Positions 1 to 9,706 of a DNA stretch of 64,000 nt are shown here, piece by piece. The notes beneath the pieces were generated by a model. The model was not told where the DNA came from. It searched no databases and saw only the letters and a program-made list of their open reading frames with translations. Position 1 is the stretch's first letter, and each line of letters starts with the position of its first letter. The position numbers and the translations under genes were made by a program. This DNA comes from Arachis hypogaea (taxonomy: Eukaryota > Streptophyta > Magnoliopsida > Fabales > Fabaceae), in the NCBI RefSeq assembly GCF_003086295.3, contig NC_092047.1, forward strand, positions 115,565,323 through 115,629,322, written 5' to 3'.

Positions 1-307
1 ATTAAATTTTTAATCCATTAAATATAATATTTATTCTACTATTTGAAAATCCAAATCCTAATTGCATATTGTTATAATGTTATATCATATTATTTTCCAT
101 TGTTAAATTTATATTTTTATTAAAAAATTCCTTTTATTTTTTTTATTTATCTATTTCTCTCACTTGAATAATATTTTATAAATATCAAGAGACTTATCTT
201 ATTTCAAAAAGAAAAATTAAACCAAAATCAATTTTAAATTGCTAAAAATTGTACAAGATTGAATTAAGTTAAAGACTTAAATTAAGCCTCGGATCTTTTT
301 CTTTTGA
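1..307. other. AT-rich non-coding flank
   Basis: No open frame, RNA gene or repeat boundary is visible here. The last ten bases are a T-rich run directly against the terminal repeat of the adjacent MULE and probably form its target-site duplication. Confidence 0.5.
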
Positions 308-595
308 GGTAAATACAAAATTGATACTCGAAAGATTCTGACGCTAACAAAATGGTACCTCATTATTGTTATTGACAAAATGGTACCTGAATGATTTTAA
401 AAATTGACAAGCGTGTCCTCATCATCGTCGTACCATAGCTCCAGTGAGGACGATACTGAGCTGGCAACCGGTTTTTGCTGACAAGGTAGGTTTAATTTTA
501 GCTGGAATTTTGAATTACATAAATCATCATCCTAGGTGAAAAATCCTTAATTCATATTCATTTTTCCCTAAATCAAATTGTTTTTCCTAGTCCCT
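308..595 (+). repeat. left terminal inverted repeat of the 308-5408 MULE
   Basis: This matches the reverse complement of 5128-5408 over almost its whole length with scattered mismatches. In MULEs such arms hold the transposase binding sites and promoters. The GRF zinc-finger remnant starts just inside this arm. Confidence 0.8.
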
Positions 596-631
596 AAACT
601 GCTCTCTTACTCCAAGTTGCAAAATTGGAAG

Positions 632-1245
632 ATGCATACAGCTACGGTTTGTGAAAAATCTGCAACTGGGAGAAAGTCGCCATCGATGCAAGCTTTCGAC
701 GTGGATGGTGGTTCAGATATGGTGAGCAAAGTCTACGGAACATGCTTTTGTCCCATTCCAGTGGTTCCGTTGAAGTCGAAGACAACTAGCAACCCTGATA
801 GATGGTTTCTACGATGCCCTATATAGAAGGTAAGCTTGGAGTGCTGATAAATATGTAACAAAGTAATCCAATAGCTCTCCTTGTTTCGTCGTCTCTGGTT
901 ATTCAATTTTAGCGTTGAATCATTCTTTGATGCATGAATTCTTTTGTTTCATGCTAGAACAGACAAATGCGATGTGGGTATTTTCAATGGTTAAATGAAA
1001 TACAAGAGCAATGTGTGAAAGGAAAAGTATTTTTGGAGAATAGTAACATGGTGGGCAATTTAAAACCAAAAAAGAAAAGCAGAATCAATGTCAATTGTGG
1101 GGATGGGCTGAAAATTGATAGGACGATGATGGTGATATCTATGGTGAATGAAATGAAGGAGCATCTTAGGAGGGTTGAATTATTCCAGATTTTCATTTGT
1201 ATGTTGATTGGGTTAAATTTGGTTGAGTGTGTTTTATTTGGCTAA
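632..1245 (+). pseudogene. GRF-type zinc-finger gene carried by the MULE, disabled
   Basis: The first part (632 to about 828) encodes a CxC pair in TCFCPIPVV, then NPDRWFLRCP. The second part (from about 964) encodes MRCGYFQWLNEI. Together they give the CxC, G/D-R-x-F, C, CGxFxW layout of a GRF zinc finger, a nucleic-acid-binding fold. A GTAAGC donor at 829 and an acceptor CAG ending at 963 split them. As it stands the first exon ends in an in-frame TAG beside the donor and the two parts are out of register. A single-base gain in the TATATAG run would explain both defects. The tail after the finger is lysine-rich and ends in a hydrophobic stretch. The gene reads inward from the left TIR and faces the transposase remnants. 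GRF identity is by motif only. Confidence 0.6.
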
Positions 1246-1480
1246 GTAGGTAGATAGTGAACAATTTTAAGAGTATAACAATGACTGTTTTTTGCTTTGT
1301 AATGTTAAAAACATTGTAATTGAGATGATTCAATGGATGTTGTTTTATTCTTGTTCTGTGACTGAATTATTGTTGTTGTGATGTGAGCAAGCTATATAGA
1401 ACATAGGTAAGCATTTAAAAATGGTTGTACCAACAGAAGCTGAATGTAGCCAAATTCCATCCAAATTCCATCATAGTTCA

Positions 1481-2796
1481 TGAAGGATTATATTACCATG
1501 TGTTCATAACACGTAGCGGAAGAAAAGAAAATAATCCTAAAGATCTATTTTGTGCTTAAACTTTATTCTAATAATATAATTTATAGATCAGATCTAAATA
1601 CTTTTAGATGCTTTAATAAAAACTTTATTCTTCGATTGTACGAAGACTTTATGCGTATGCACACTGAGACCAACTTTTGCTGTCAACTCCTTGACCGATG
1701 GATATCTAATCTAAATTGAGAAACCTCTTGAAACTCTTTTCATACCATAAAATTCTTCTCCAATAATTAGGCTCACATACGTTTATGTGTGTAGAGATAA
1801 AGGAATAAAACTCTTGTGTTTTATTCTCCTGCATTCCCTGTACTCTTGGCATACATATATATAGTATGAGATTTGTTACTGATTTTAAATTTGAATCTCA
1901 ATTCAAATTTAAATCATATCTTGAAATTATAAATATGAATTCTTCAAATTTATGAATCATATCATAACTCAATTTGAAACAGAATTAGTTAGGATCTCAT
2001 CCAAATTTATAATTCAACTTTAGAAATAGAATAACTAATTATTCTCAAATCTCATTTAGTATTCTCAATTATCATCCTATTATTATATTCTTGGTGCTAG
2101 CAAAGAATATAATAATATTTCATTTGAATTAATATAATTATTTATTTGATAAAATCAAAATAATAATTAAATAATTCTACAGCAAAAACACTCGTTAGTG
2201 TGTGACCCCATAAGTTCAATACTAAGCGGGTAGTAAATTAGTCATACTAAATTTAATAATCAAGGTTGGCGTCTAGCAACACTCCTTAATGACCCGATAG
2301 TATAAAGTAATATTTTTACTAAGAACCTGATAAGAACAAAATATAATTCCTTCCATCTTTTCAGCTCTTGGTTAACCCCTAGAGTATAGTTTAATTGTCA
2401 AATTCTAACTTGTTACTATTATTATAATGAACTGTGAATGACTTAAAAAACTCATTTCTTCATTCATTTAATCCCCTTGACCAAGGTTTTATTCATCTCA
2501 ATTATTATAATCATAGAGCTCAAACTATTTACTGAGAGTTGACGGATTCTTTATTCACTAATAAATCTACAAGTGTTTAAATTGTACCCAATATCCATTC
2601 AACTAGTACCTTAGGGTATTAGGTGTTCGGAATCAAAGTATAATAAATACATTGTTAATTACTATGATAGTCGCAAGTCAAAGGAAACTCTATTACTATG
2701 TTCATCTTGAGAATACCCTATTGACAAATATGCGGTAATTATAAACATTAGAAATTCTCAAAGTGAGTCAGTTTAATGGTCATATCTCTATATGCA

Positions 2797-2859
<63 letters not shown>

Positions 2860-3135
2860 AATAAATGAGATCTATTAATCTTCATCCAATGAAAACCATT
2901 ATATATATATATATGATCTTTCCGGATTATTAATGTCCTTTTTTAATAATCCGATGACCAAGAACAATTTAGATTTTATAAAAGATTTATCTCTCAATAT
3001 TATAATCACTATTACAATGATAAATCTCTAAATTTCAGTAAGGACCTTATTATATTAACATTTTAATATAATAACAATATCAAATTATTTGACACATGAT
3101 TAATTAGATTGTGATTATACTATTTATTGCCAACA
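1481..3135 (-). mobile_element. solo LTR (about 1.65 kb), probably Ty1/copia-like
   Basis: The segment begins TGAAGG and ends CCAACA, so it has TG...CA termini on both strands. It is flanked by GTTCA (1476-1480) and GTTCC (3136-3140), a 4-of-5 match for a target duplication. On the minus strand it starts TGTTGGCAATAA and contains a TATA-like TACTATATATATG near 1866-1854, about where an LTR promoter should lie. No primer-binding site, polypurine tract or retrotransposon coding sequence is present, so it is read as a solo LTR inserted into the MULE. The superfamily is inferred from its general look. Confidence 0.5.
2799..2856. repeat. (AT)n microsatellite inside the solo LTR
   Basis: About 58 bp of uninterrupted alternating AT. 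A shorter (AT) tract lies near 2899-2913. Confidence 0.95.
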
Positions 3136-3464
3136 GTTCCATTCTAATCGACAACAAGTTACAATATGTAATAAGGTTGCATATGTTCTTATGCTCAAAG
3201 TCTCAAAACAGGAACTCCATTATTCATAGGAGAGTAGTTTAATGCATATCAGATACATTAAAATACCAGTAATATAACATGAAAATAGAATCCATAATTG
3301 TTCAAAGTAACCTACTGGCAGACCTAAAATGACACTAACAAACCACAAGAATCTAGGATAGTACTAATATGCCAAAATAACACTTATGTTCAAAGTAACT
3401 ATTTCATATCCAAAATGGAACTAACATCAAAGTGAATAACCAAGATTCTCATATCACTCATTCT

Positions 3465-4142
3465 TCTCATTTGTGGCTGGCTTTGATGGTGGTGGTCCAA
3501 ATAACTTTTTCCTCCTCAAAGATGAGGTGGACATAAAGCCTGCAAATCTGTTCTGGGTGGCTGGGCTTGATGTTGCCATCGTCTCTCTTGTCACAGTTGG
3601 TGGCCTAAATGGAGTTGATGTTTGGGCTTGAAGAATGGACCTAACTATTGGACCTTGCTGAGTTGCTTCATTGATCCAGACCCACTACCTGAAGCTGCAA
3701 CACTTGATGGTGAGGTTGGACTTAGACTCTTAGAGCCAATAGGAGGACTGACAACCCTAGGTTAAGTAGGGAGTGTTAGGCTGCAACACTTGATGGTGAG
3801 GCTGGACTTAGACTCTTAGACCCAATAGGAGGACTGACAACCCTAGGTTGAGCAGGGGGTGTTGGTGTAGCCGCGACATATTGTGCTGGAGTTGGAGATG
3901 TAGTTGCAGTGGCTGCCAGTGATCCTCGAGTGAATTTGCCTCTTCCTCTTGGATTAACTGGGTTGCCCCTTACAAAAGTAGGTCTGCCTCTCTTTATAGG
4001 TGGTGGTATTATTGGTCTGGTGGTCACTTGAGGTGCTGGTAATTTCTGGTTGTACCAAGTTCAAAACTGCTGGTATAGTGTCTGCATTAGGAGGTGGTGC
4101 ATTTATTGTAATGGTCCCATCATTCATGTTGATCTGGATCAT
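3465..4142 (-). pseudogene. C-terminal tail of a MuDR-type transposase, fragmented
   Basis: On the minus strand the frames encode a basic, proline/threonine-rich tail (IPPPIKRGRPTFVRGNP, then PRGRGKFTRG) and a terminal stretch containing RFAGFMSTSSLRRKKLFGPP that ends near 3465. This is the low-complexity tail usually found after the zinc knuckle of plant MULE transposases. The reading frame is broken by an 86-bp tandem duplication at 3694-3865 and by stops. Neither the DDE core nor the SWIM finger is present. It belongs with the N-terminal fragment at 4270-5003, with the middle of the gene deleted. Confidence 0.55.
3694..3865. repeat. tandem duplication, 86-bp unit x2
   Basis: The block beginning GCTGCAACACTTGATGGTGA occurs at 3694 and again at 3780 with a few substitutions. 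The anchor CAATAGGAGGACTGACAA recurs with the same 86-bp offset. Because 86 is not a multiple of three, the duplication shifts the transposase-tail frame. Confidence 0.9.
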
Positions 4143-4269
4143 TTTGGTAGTTAAATAAACAGTTATACAGATTCAGATCCAACATGTTGTAAACAACAAG
4201 GTAAGATAGATTGATGTGTTTAACTGTTCAGGATGACTTTGTGGATGTAATTCCTCAAAAAAAAAATCT

Positions 4270-5003
4270 CCAATTTTTCCTAGTCTCTGCGTCCATAATC
4301 CCATACGCAATTGGGAACAGTTGATTGTTCGCAATTGGGAACAGTGACCTTAGTCACTACTTCATTCCGTTTCTCATTAGTCTCACCAACTACTTTATTA
4401 GTCACTTTATCTTCTTGCACATCATCAACAGGTGGATATATCTCATACACACTATCACTACCACCATCAGACACCACATCGTCATCAACAATTTCAGGGT
4501 TGGCATCAATAGGGTGATCAAAATAAAGATAGACAGCATTGTCATTCTTCATAGCACTCTCACACATCCTCATCACTTCAGCATCCGTCCTAAGCACTCT
4601 TAGACCCTTAGCTAAATCTAAACCAGGTTCTAGCCAATACACTTCATTAAATCTAGGGTAACCCAAAATAAGCCTTCAACAAAAAATAAATTGCATATCT
4701 CCACATTCACCCGATGTATCTCAGTTACTAAACCCTATCGTATATTACATTACCGTCTTCACCCTTTTCAAAGAACCCATGTGATGATACACAAATATAA
4801 CTAGACGATCCATCTAAAAAGTAGTAGAGGGAAGATACAATGAATAAACAAGAAGTTATCAGCACATAATACAAACAACAAAAATAGTGCACTACTAAAA
4901 CCATAGAATGAAGTAACACCTGTCTCTTTGTAGGGTCGTTCATAGTGAAGAATGGAGTCACAATGATGCCACTTGAAGCTCCAGATTCGACAATGTCTCC
5001 CAT
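4270..5003 (-). pseudogene. N-terminal part of a MuDR-type transposase, broken
   Basis: Reading from the right TIR, the minus strand encodes HGFFEKGEDGNVIYD, then after stops and frame changes GYPRFNEVYWLEPGLDLAKG and a segment with VLRTDAEVMRMCESAMKN and YLYFDHPID. It ends in an acidic region (EIVDDDVVSDGGSDS). This order, a small PB1-like domain followed by an acidic linker, is the usual N-terminus of plant MULE transposases upstream of the zinc-binding and DDE domains, which are missing here. At least two frame breaks separate the pieces. Reading frames from 5003 to 4728 are partly intron-like or decayed sequence. Confidence 0.55.
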
Positions 5004-5127
5004 GTCATTTCGTTCTTCTTTGTGCCAAGTTTCCGCAACAATCGTCTCTCACTCTCTACGTGACCTTTCAGTTTTACTCGTAGTGAAATAATGGGAGAAA
5101 CACTTAGTCACAGTAAGTGCTAATAAT

Positions 5128-5408
5128 GGCTTAGGGCAAACAATTTGATTTAGGGCAAAATGAATCTGAATTAGGGATTTTCTACTTAGGATGATGATTT
5201 ATGTAATTCAAAAACTAAAACTAAACTTACTTTGTCAGCAAAAATCGGTTGCCAGCTCAGCATCGTCCTCATCGAAATTGTGGTCCGGCAAACATAAGGA
5301 CACGCTTATCAATTTTTAAAATTATTCAAGTATCATTTTGTCAATAACAACAGTGAGAAACCATTTTATCAACTCTAGAATTTTTTAAATACCGATTTAG
5401 TATTTACC
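5128..5408 (-). repeat. right terminal inverted repeat of the 308-5408 MULE
   Basis: This is the inverted partner of 308-595. The TTGTTATTGACAAAATG and AAGCGTGTCC landmarks are shared in the same order from the outer end. Confidence 0.8.
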
Positions 5409-5452
5409 ATTTTTTTTTTTCTCATAATCGATGATTCGATGCAAAACATAAA

Positions 5453-5925
5453 CAACCTACCTAAAACGAAAAAGTTGCCACACAAAATCATAATTCGTAA
5501 AGTCAAATCGGCATTGATAGATTTTCTTTTTATTTTTTTGGTGAAGTTTCAATTTGACCCTCAAAATTGAAACTCTGTTTTAAAAAAAACTTATTTTTAG
5601 CATCTCAAATTCAACAGATTCATCGAGCTCTCTCCTCCTCCGCTTTTTCAGCTCCTCGTATATTCAAAACCTTCAAAGTGCTCTCTGCTGCATAATGAAA
5701 CCTTAAACCACAACCACCGTTGATTCACGACATGGTAACTCACTCTCACCCATTTCTCTCTCACACTCTCAATATGTTTTCCAAAGTTCTTATTTTTTAT
5801 TATGGTATAAACCCTTTTCAGTAAACCCATTAACCCATATCTCATTATCCCAAAATCATAACTTGTACTAAAAAATCTAATCTTTCACGAAAAACTCAAT
5901 TGGGTCACTGTTATTAGGGTCTGTT
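5453..5925 (+). pseudogene. truncated duplicate of the LSM4 promoter, exon 1 and intron 1 start
   Basis: This block aligns with 9460-9911 across the LSM4 upstream region, its leader, the initiating ATG and the first ~200 bp of intron 1. Shared landmarks include CATCGAGCTCTCTCCTCC, TCGTATATTCAAAACCTTCA, ATTCACGACATGGTAACTCA and AAACTCAATTGGGTCACTGT. The copy has the ATG at 5732-5734 and the GTAACT donor, but no exon 2 or later exon follows. Similarity stops just after TTAGGG on the right and near ACCTAAAA on the left, 45 bp from the MULE end. It could still start transcripts but cannot encode LSM4. Small indels and about 10% substitutions suggest it is not very recent. Confidence 0.85.
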
Positions 5926-6404
5926 CAACTGCAACGATAGTTTTTGCTAATAACATTAACTATTGACTGCATTACAGTATTGTGCATTAGAATGATTTTG
6001 GGCACCCTAAAGTTAAAAATATATGATGTATAGTTCTTATAATCATATTTATTTTTTTGTTGTGAGAATACTTTAACAAGGCTACCTGTTTATATATATA
6101 GTTTTTCTTTTCCTTAATTTATTTTTTCCATGGGGATACTTTAATCAACAAACCATGCAAGTTAATTAGGTTGGTCAATTTGAGTTATACTTGTTCATTG
6201 TTGTTGTTCTTATCATTTCTGATATTTTATTAGCTTTATGATATCTTAGTGTTAAAAGTTAAAACTTGGCATCTGAGTCAGTGAGCTAGTGAGGCTGTGC
6301 AAAGAAAAAAAGAAAAATGGTGAAAGAGAAGAAAGAAGAGTGACAAATCACACCCTATACTGTACAAAGAATAGTCTTATTTATATACAAGAGACTAATA
6401 AAAT
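5926..6404. other. non-coding AT-rich spacer
   Basis: No supported gene. The rest of LSM4 does not appear here after the truncated promoter copy. Confidence 0.5.
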
Positions 6405-6515
6405 TGTGTTTTTTTTTTTTTTATCAAAAATAGAAAACTTGAATCCGCAACCTCTTAATTGAGTATGGGGAGACTATGCCATTTGAGCTATAACTTATTG
6501 GCGAGACAAAATTGT
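6405..6515 (-). mobile_element. tRNA-derived SINE copy, degenerate
   Basis: On the minus strand TATAGCTCAAATGGCATAG resembles a Pol III A box and GAGGTTGCGGATTCAAG a decayed B box. A poly-T run at 6409-6422 corresponds to the A-rich 3' tail of the minus-strand element. The same consensus recurs at 16745, 32607 and 50500, so it is a dispersed SINE family and not a functional tRNA. Confidence 0.65.
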
Positions 6516-6884
6516 TATTTTAACTAACTAGAGTAAAGATATAAAATGAATGATCTATGGCAAATAAACGGTAAATAAATGATCTAACTATGTACATCTT
6601 AATCATGCTAATAGAGTTGCTATAATGGATAGACAATTAAGTGTTTTTTTTTTTTGGTCGGATTATGTTAGTGTCTTGTATAATATGTTTACATCCATTT
6701 TTATCAATTGTTTTTTGGGCCACGACATTATTGAACGGAACATAAAGGTTTAGCCATGAGGCATTAAGTAGAAAAATCATTAATACCAAAAAAAAAAAGA
6801 GTGGAAAAATCATAATTAATATCTTAATAAAAAAGTTCAAATATTTTTTTCAGGTAATGATTGGTAATTTTTAATACAATCATA

Positions 6885-7020
6885 TTAGATGTATATTAAA
6901 ATTAGTCACTAATATAAAATATATATTGAAATATAAAATATATATTAAAAATAAATTAAATTATACATATATTTATATATAAATATATAATGATTTATTT
7001 TAGTGGTTGATTTTAATGTA
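6885..7020 (+). repeat. dispersed AT-rich MITE-like repeat
   Basis: The core (TTAGTCACTAATATAAAATA, then repeated ATATTGAAATA/ATTAAAAATAAATTAAA) recurs near 28440, 30935, 44495, 48535 (inverted) and 60205-60490. It ends in TTAGTGGTTGATTTTAATGT, which roughly mirrors its start. Confidence 0.6.
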
Positions 7021-7922
7021 GAAACAATATTTTTATTTTTCATATATTCTTTAATAAAAATCATAAATATATTAGCAAAAGGTGAATTCCCCAACGATGG
7101 AGGGGAAGAGCTTTGAAAATAAAAAAGATGAGAAGAAATGGACAACTGTGTAGATCTAAAGAAGCTTGAAAGAGTTAAACTAAGAGATCTCATGTTGAGG
7201 AAAGAGAACACCTATTTCATCTTTCAAAATCTATGTCCCTCCTCTGTGTGACTTTGAATGAAAATTATCTAACGGCTTTCTCTCTCAGTTATTAATTTTA
7301 TATAAAGTTGACTGTACTTGAGTTTTTATCATTGTTGCTACTTCAATACCTATTCACGCAACACACCTACATAGAGAGTAGAGAGAATACAATGATGCCT
7401 TTATATATATACGTCCACCAACGTATTTGTGAGAAAAAATATTCGAACAATTATTCATATTTACAAGGGTAAATTATTTAAAGAAACTAAATGAGAATAA
7501 AAATGATCAAATTGTTCTAAATGAAAAAAGGACAATATTTTTGTCCTCCCACTTTTTATATAAGTCGTTGCTTCTATACAAATTTTAGAAGAAAAAAAAT
7601 ATATAAAATATGGTGGGATACAATGATTCATACTTATATATCCTGCAGTACATAAATCGTTATGGTGAGTATAAATCATGGGATAAAGGTTGATTTTAAA
7701 TAAAGTTGAGTAAAACATTTGAGAATTTCATAGTTTATGAAGTTTGAAGCTAAAACCGAAAAAACTCTATAATTTATACAAAACTACAACAAATCAGGAG
7801 ATAGGAATTCTCATATTTAAAGTAAACTTTATGTTTAATTCTTCAATTATTTCATATCTACATATGATGAATCATTGGCTAGTGTTAATTTAAATAAAAC
7901 AAAAAAAAATATCAATCACCTA

Positions 7923-7965
<43 letters not shown>

Positions 7966-7984
7966 GATGTTTGAAATATTAGCA

Positions 7985-8705
7985 TCAGTTTTTGGAAAAA
8001 TTATTCTAAAAGACCGTTAGAAAGATTTAATTATTAAAAAGAATTTTTAATACCAAAATGATTAAAAAGGGCTAAATCCTTTTATAATATTTAAGAAGAA
8101 GAACTAAATCTATTTATAAAAAGATAAATATATCCTTAATTATTTTTTTTATTTTTTATAATCTTTAATATATGTTATTTGATTCTCAACGCTAAATAAA
8201 TATGTATGAATATTCACTTGGGATTAATTAGTTAATTAATTTAGAAATTATTAACAACGACCAAATTTTTTTATAATATTTAGAAAAAAGACCAAATCTT
8301 TTTATAAAGAGACAAATATATCTTTAATTATTTTTTATAATTTTTATATTAACTATTTTTATTTTTTCTAAAATTTTAGTAATTTTTATTATTTATTTTT
8401 TACTTTTCTAATCTTTTGTCCTTTTTTTCTCGTTAGGTAAAGATCAAAAAAATAATAAATAAATAAATAATTACTAAAAATTACTAAAATTTTAAGAAAA
8501 ATAAATTTTATCAACATAAAAATTATAAAAAATAAATAAATAAATAATTAAAAATATATTTGTCTCTTTATAAAAAGATTTGGTTCTTTTTTTTTAAATA
8601 TTATAAAAAAATGTGATTTTTTTTAATAATTTTATATTAAAATTCTTTTTAATAATTAAATCTTTTTAACAGTCTTTTAGAATAATTTTTTCTTAGTTTT
8701 TTTAG
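7985..8705. repeat. long fold-back element (arms about 300 bp)
   Basis: The left arm contains AAAATTATTCTAAAAGACCG, TTAATTATTAAAAAGAATTT and a TTTATAATATTTA block. The right arm carries the reverse complements of these blocks in mirror order up to about 8703. An additional arm-like segment near 8257-8350 interrupts the loop. No coding sequence is present. The whole behaves as a palindromic fold-back/MITE-type element that could form a hairpin transcript. Confidence 0.7.
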
Positions 8706-9459
8706 TGTACTCATAATCTGTTGACTTTTTTCTAAAAAATATATATATAAAATTTTTTTGAATCGTAAGATAATAAGATTTGAATTGAAGATCGACTTTA
8801 TATATATGTACACACATGATCACTTACTGAAATTATAAATAATAATGTTTCATCATATACTTTTTTATGAAAGTCTTGTTAAATAAGAAGTTTATACTTT
8901 ATAACATTTAATCATTTTATTTTTTAAATAAACTTACGACATATTAGTATATTATAGAATCCAAAAAAATATATTTATAAAAAAAAATAAGTAAAATAGT
9001 ATCAAAATTATATATAAATAATCATATCATGTTATAAAAAAACATAATAAATCAAATTGAATAATTTTATTTGAATTAAGAAAGTAAATTATAATAATGT
9101 AACGTTGTCATGTTTGTAATCCTGGCTTTTAAATCTTTATAAGCTTAATAATTCATGCTATGAATAGATAAGATTAAAATTTATCATTCTAATTTTAATT
9201 TTTTTTAATTGTGTCGATTACATGAACTATAATTTCACAAATGTAAGAAAAAAATATATAAAATATATATATATAATGCGTCTTGTTCTTTTTCATTAAT
9301 TTATTAAGACTAAAAAATATTGGTTTGCTGTAATTTTATATAAATTATGAGATTTTTTTGTTTTAGTCCTAAACTTCGTAAACTATGAAATTCTCAAATA
9401 TTTTATTCTATTTTATTTAAAATTATTCTTTATCTTATATTTTATTCTTTACCTAAAAA
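8706..9459. other. non-coding AT-rich spacer upstream of LSM4
   Basis: Only short AT-rich repeats are seen, with no reading frame that matches a known family. Confidence 0.5.
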
Positions 9460-9706
9460 GAAAAGGTTGCCAAAGTCAAATGGGCATTGACAGATTTTCT
9501 TTTTATTTTTTTGGTGAAGTTTCAAATTGATGCTCAAAATTGAAACTCTGTTCCAAAAAAAAACTTTCTTGTCAGCATCTCAAATTCAACAGCTTCATCG
9601 AGCTCTCTCCTCCTTCGCTTTTTTAGCTCCTCGTATATTCAAAACCTTCAAAGAGCTCTCTGCTGCATAATCAAACCTTAAACCACAACCACCTTCGATT
9701 CACGAC
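9460..9706 (+). promoter_or_regulatory. LSM4 promoter and 5' leader
   Basis: The block has a pyrimidine-rich patch (GAGCTCTCTCCTCCTTCGC, about 9599) and a TATATT at 9633, some 70 bp before the ATG. Its near-duplicate at 5453 preserves both elements, which gives an internal comparison of conserved and free positions. The transcription start is not determined. Confidence 0.45.

Larger units (their letters stand above)
308..5408. mobile_element. MULE with long terminal inverted repeats, non-autonomous
   Basis: The two ends are long imperfect inverted repeats. Both start GGTAAATAC and share the landmarks TTGTTATTGACAAAATG and AAGCGTGTCC, continuing inward to about 595 and 5128. The flanks are T-rich (about 296-305 and 5410-5419), which fits a 9-10 bp target duplication with one mismatch. 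Inside, a GRF zinc-finger gene remnant reads rightward from the left end. Fragments of a MuDR-type transposase read leftward from the right end, and a solo LTR sits between them. The DDE catalytic core of the transposase is absent, so the element cannot move itself. Long TIRs and the transposase tail identify it as Mutator-like. The exact outer base on each side is uncertain by 1-2 bp. Confidence 0.8.
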
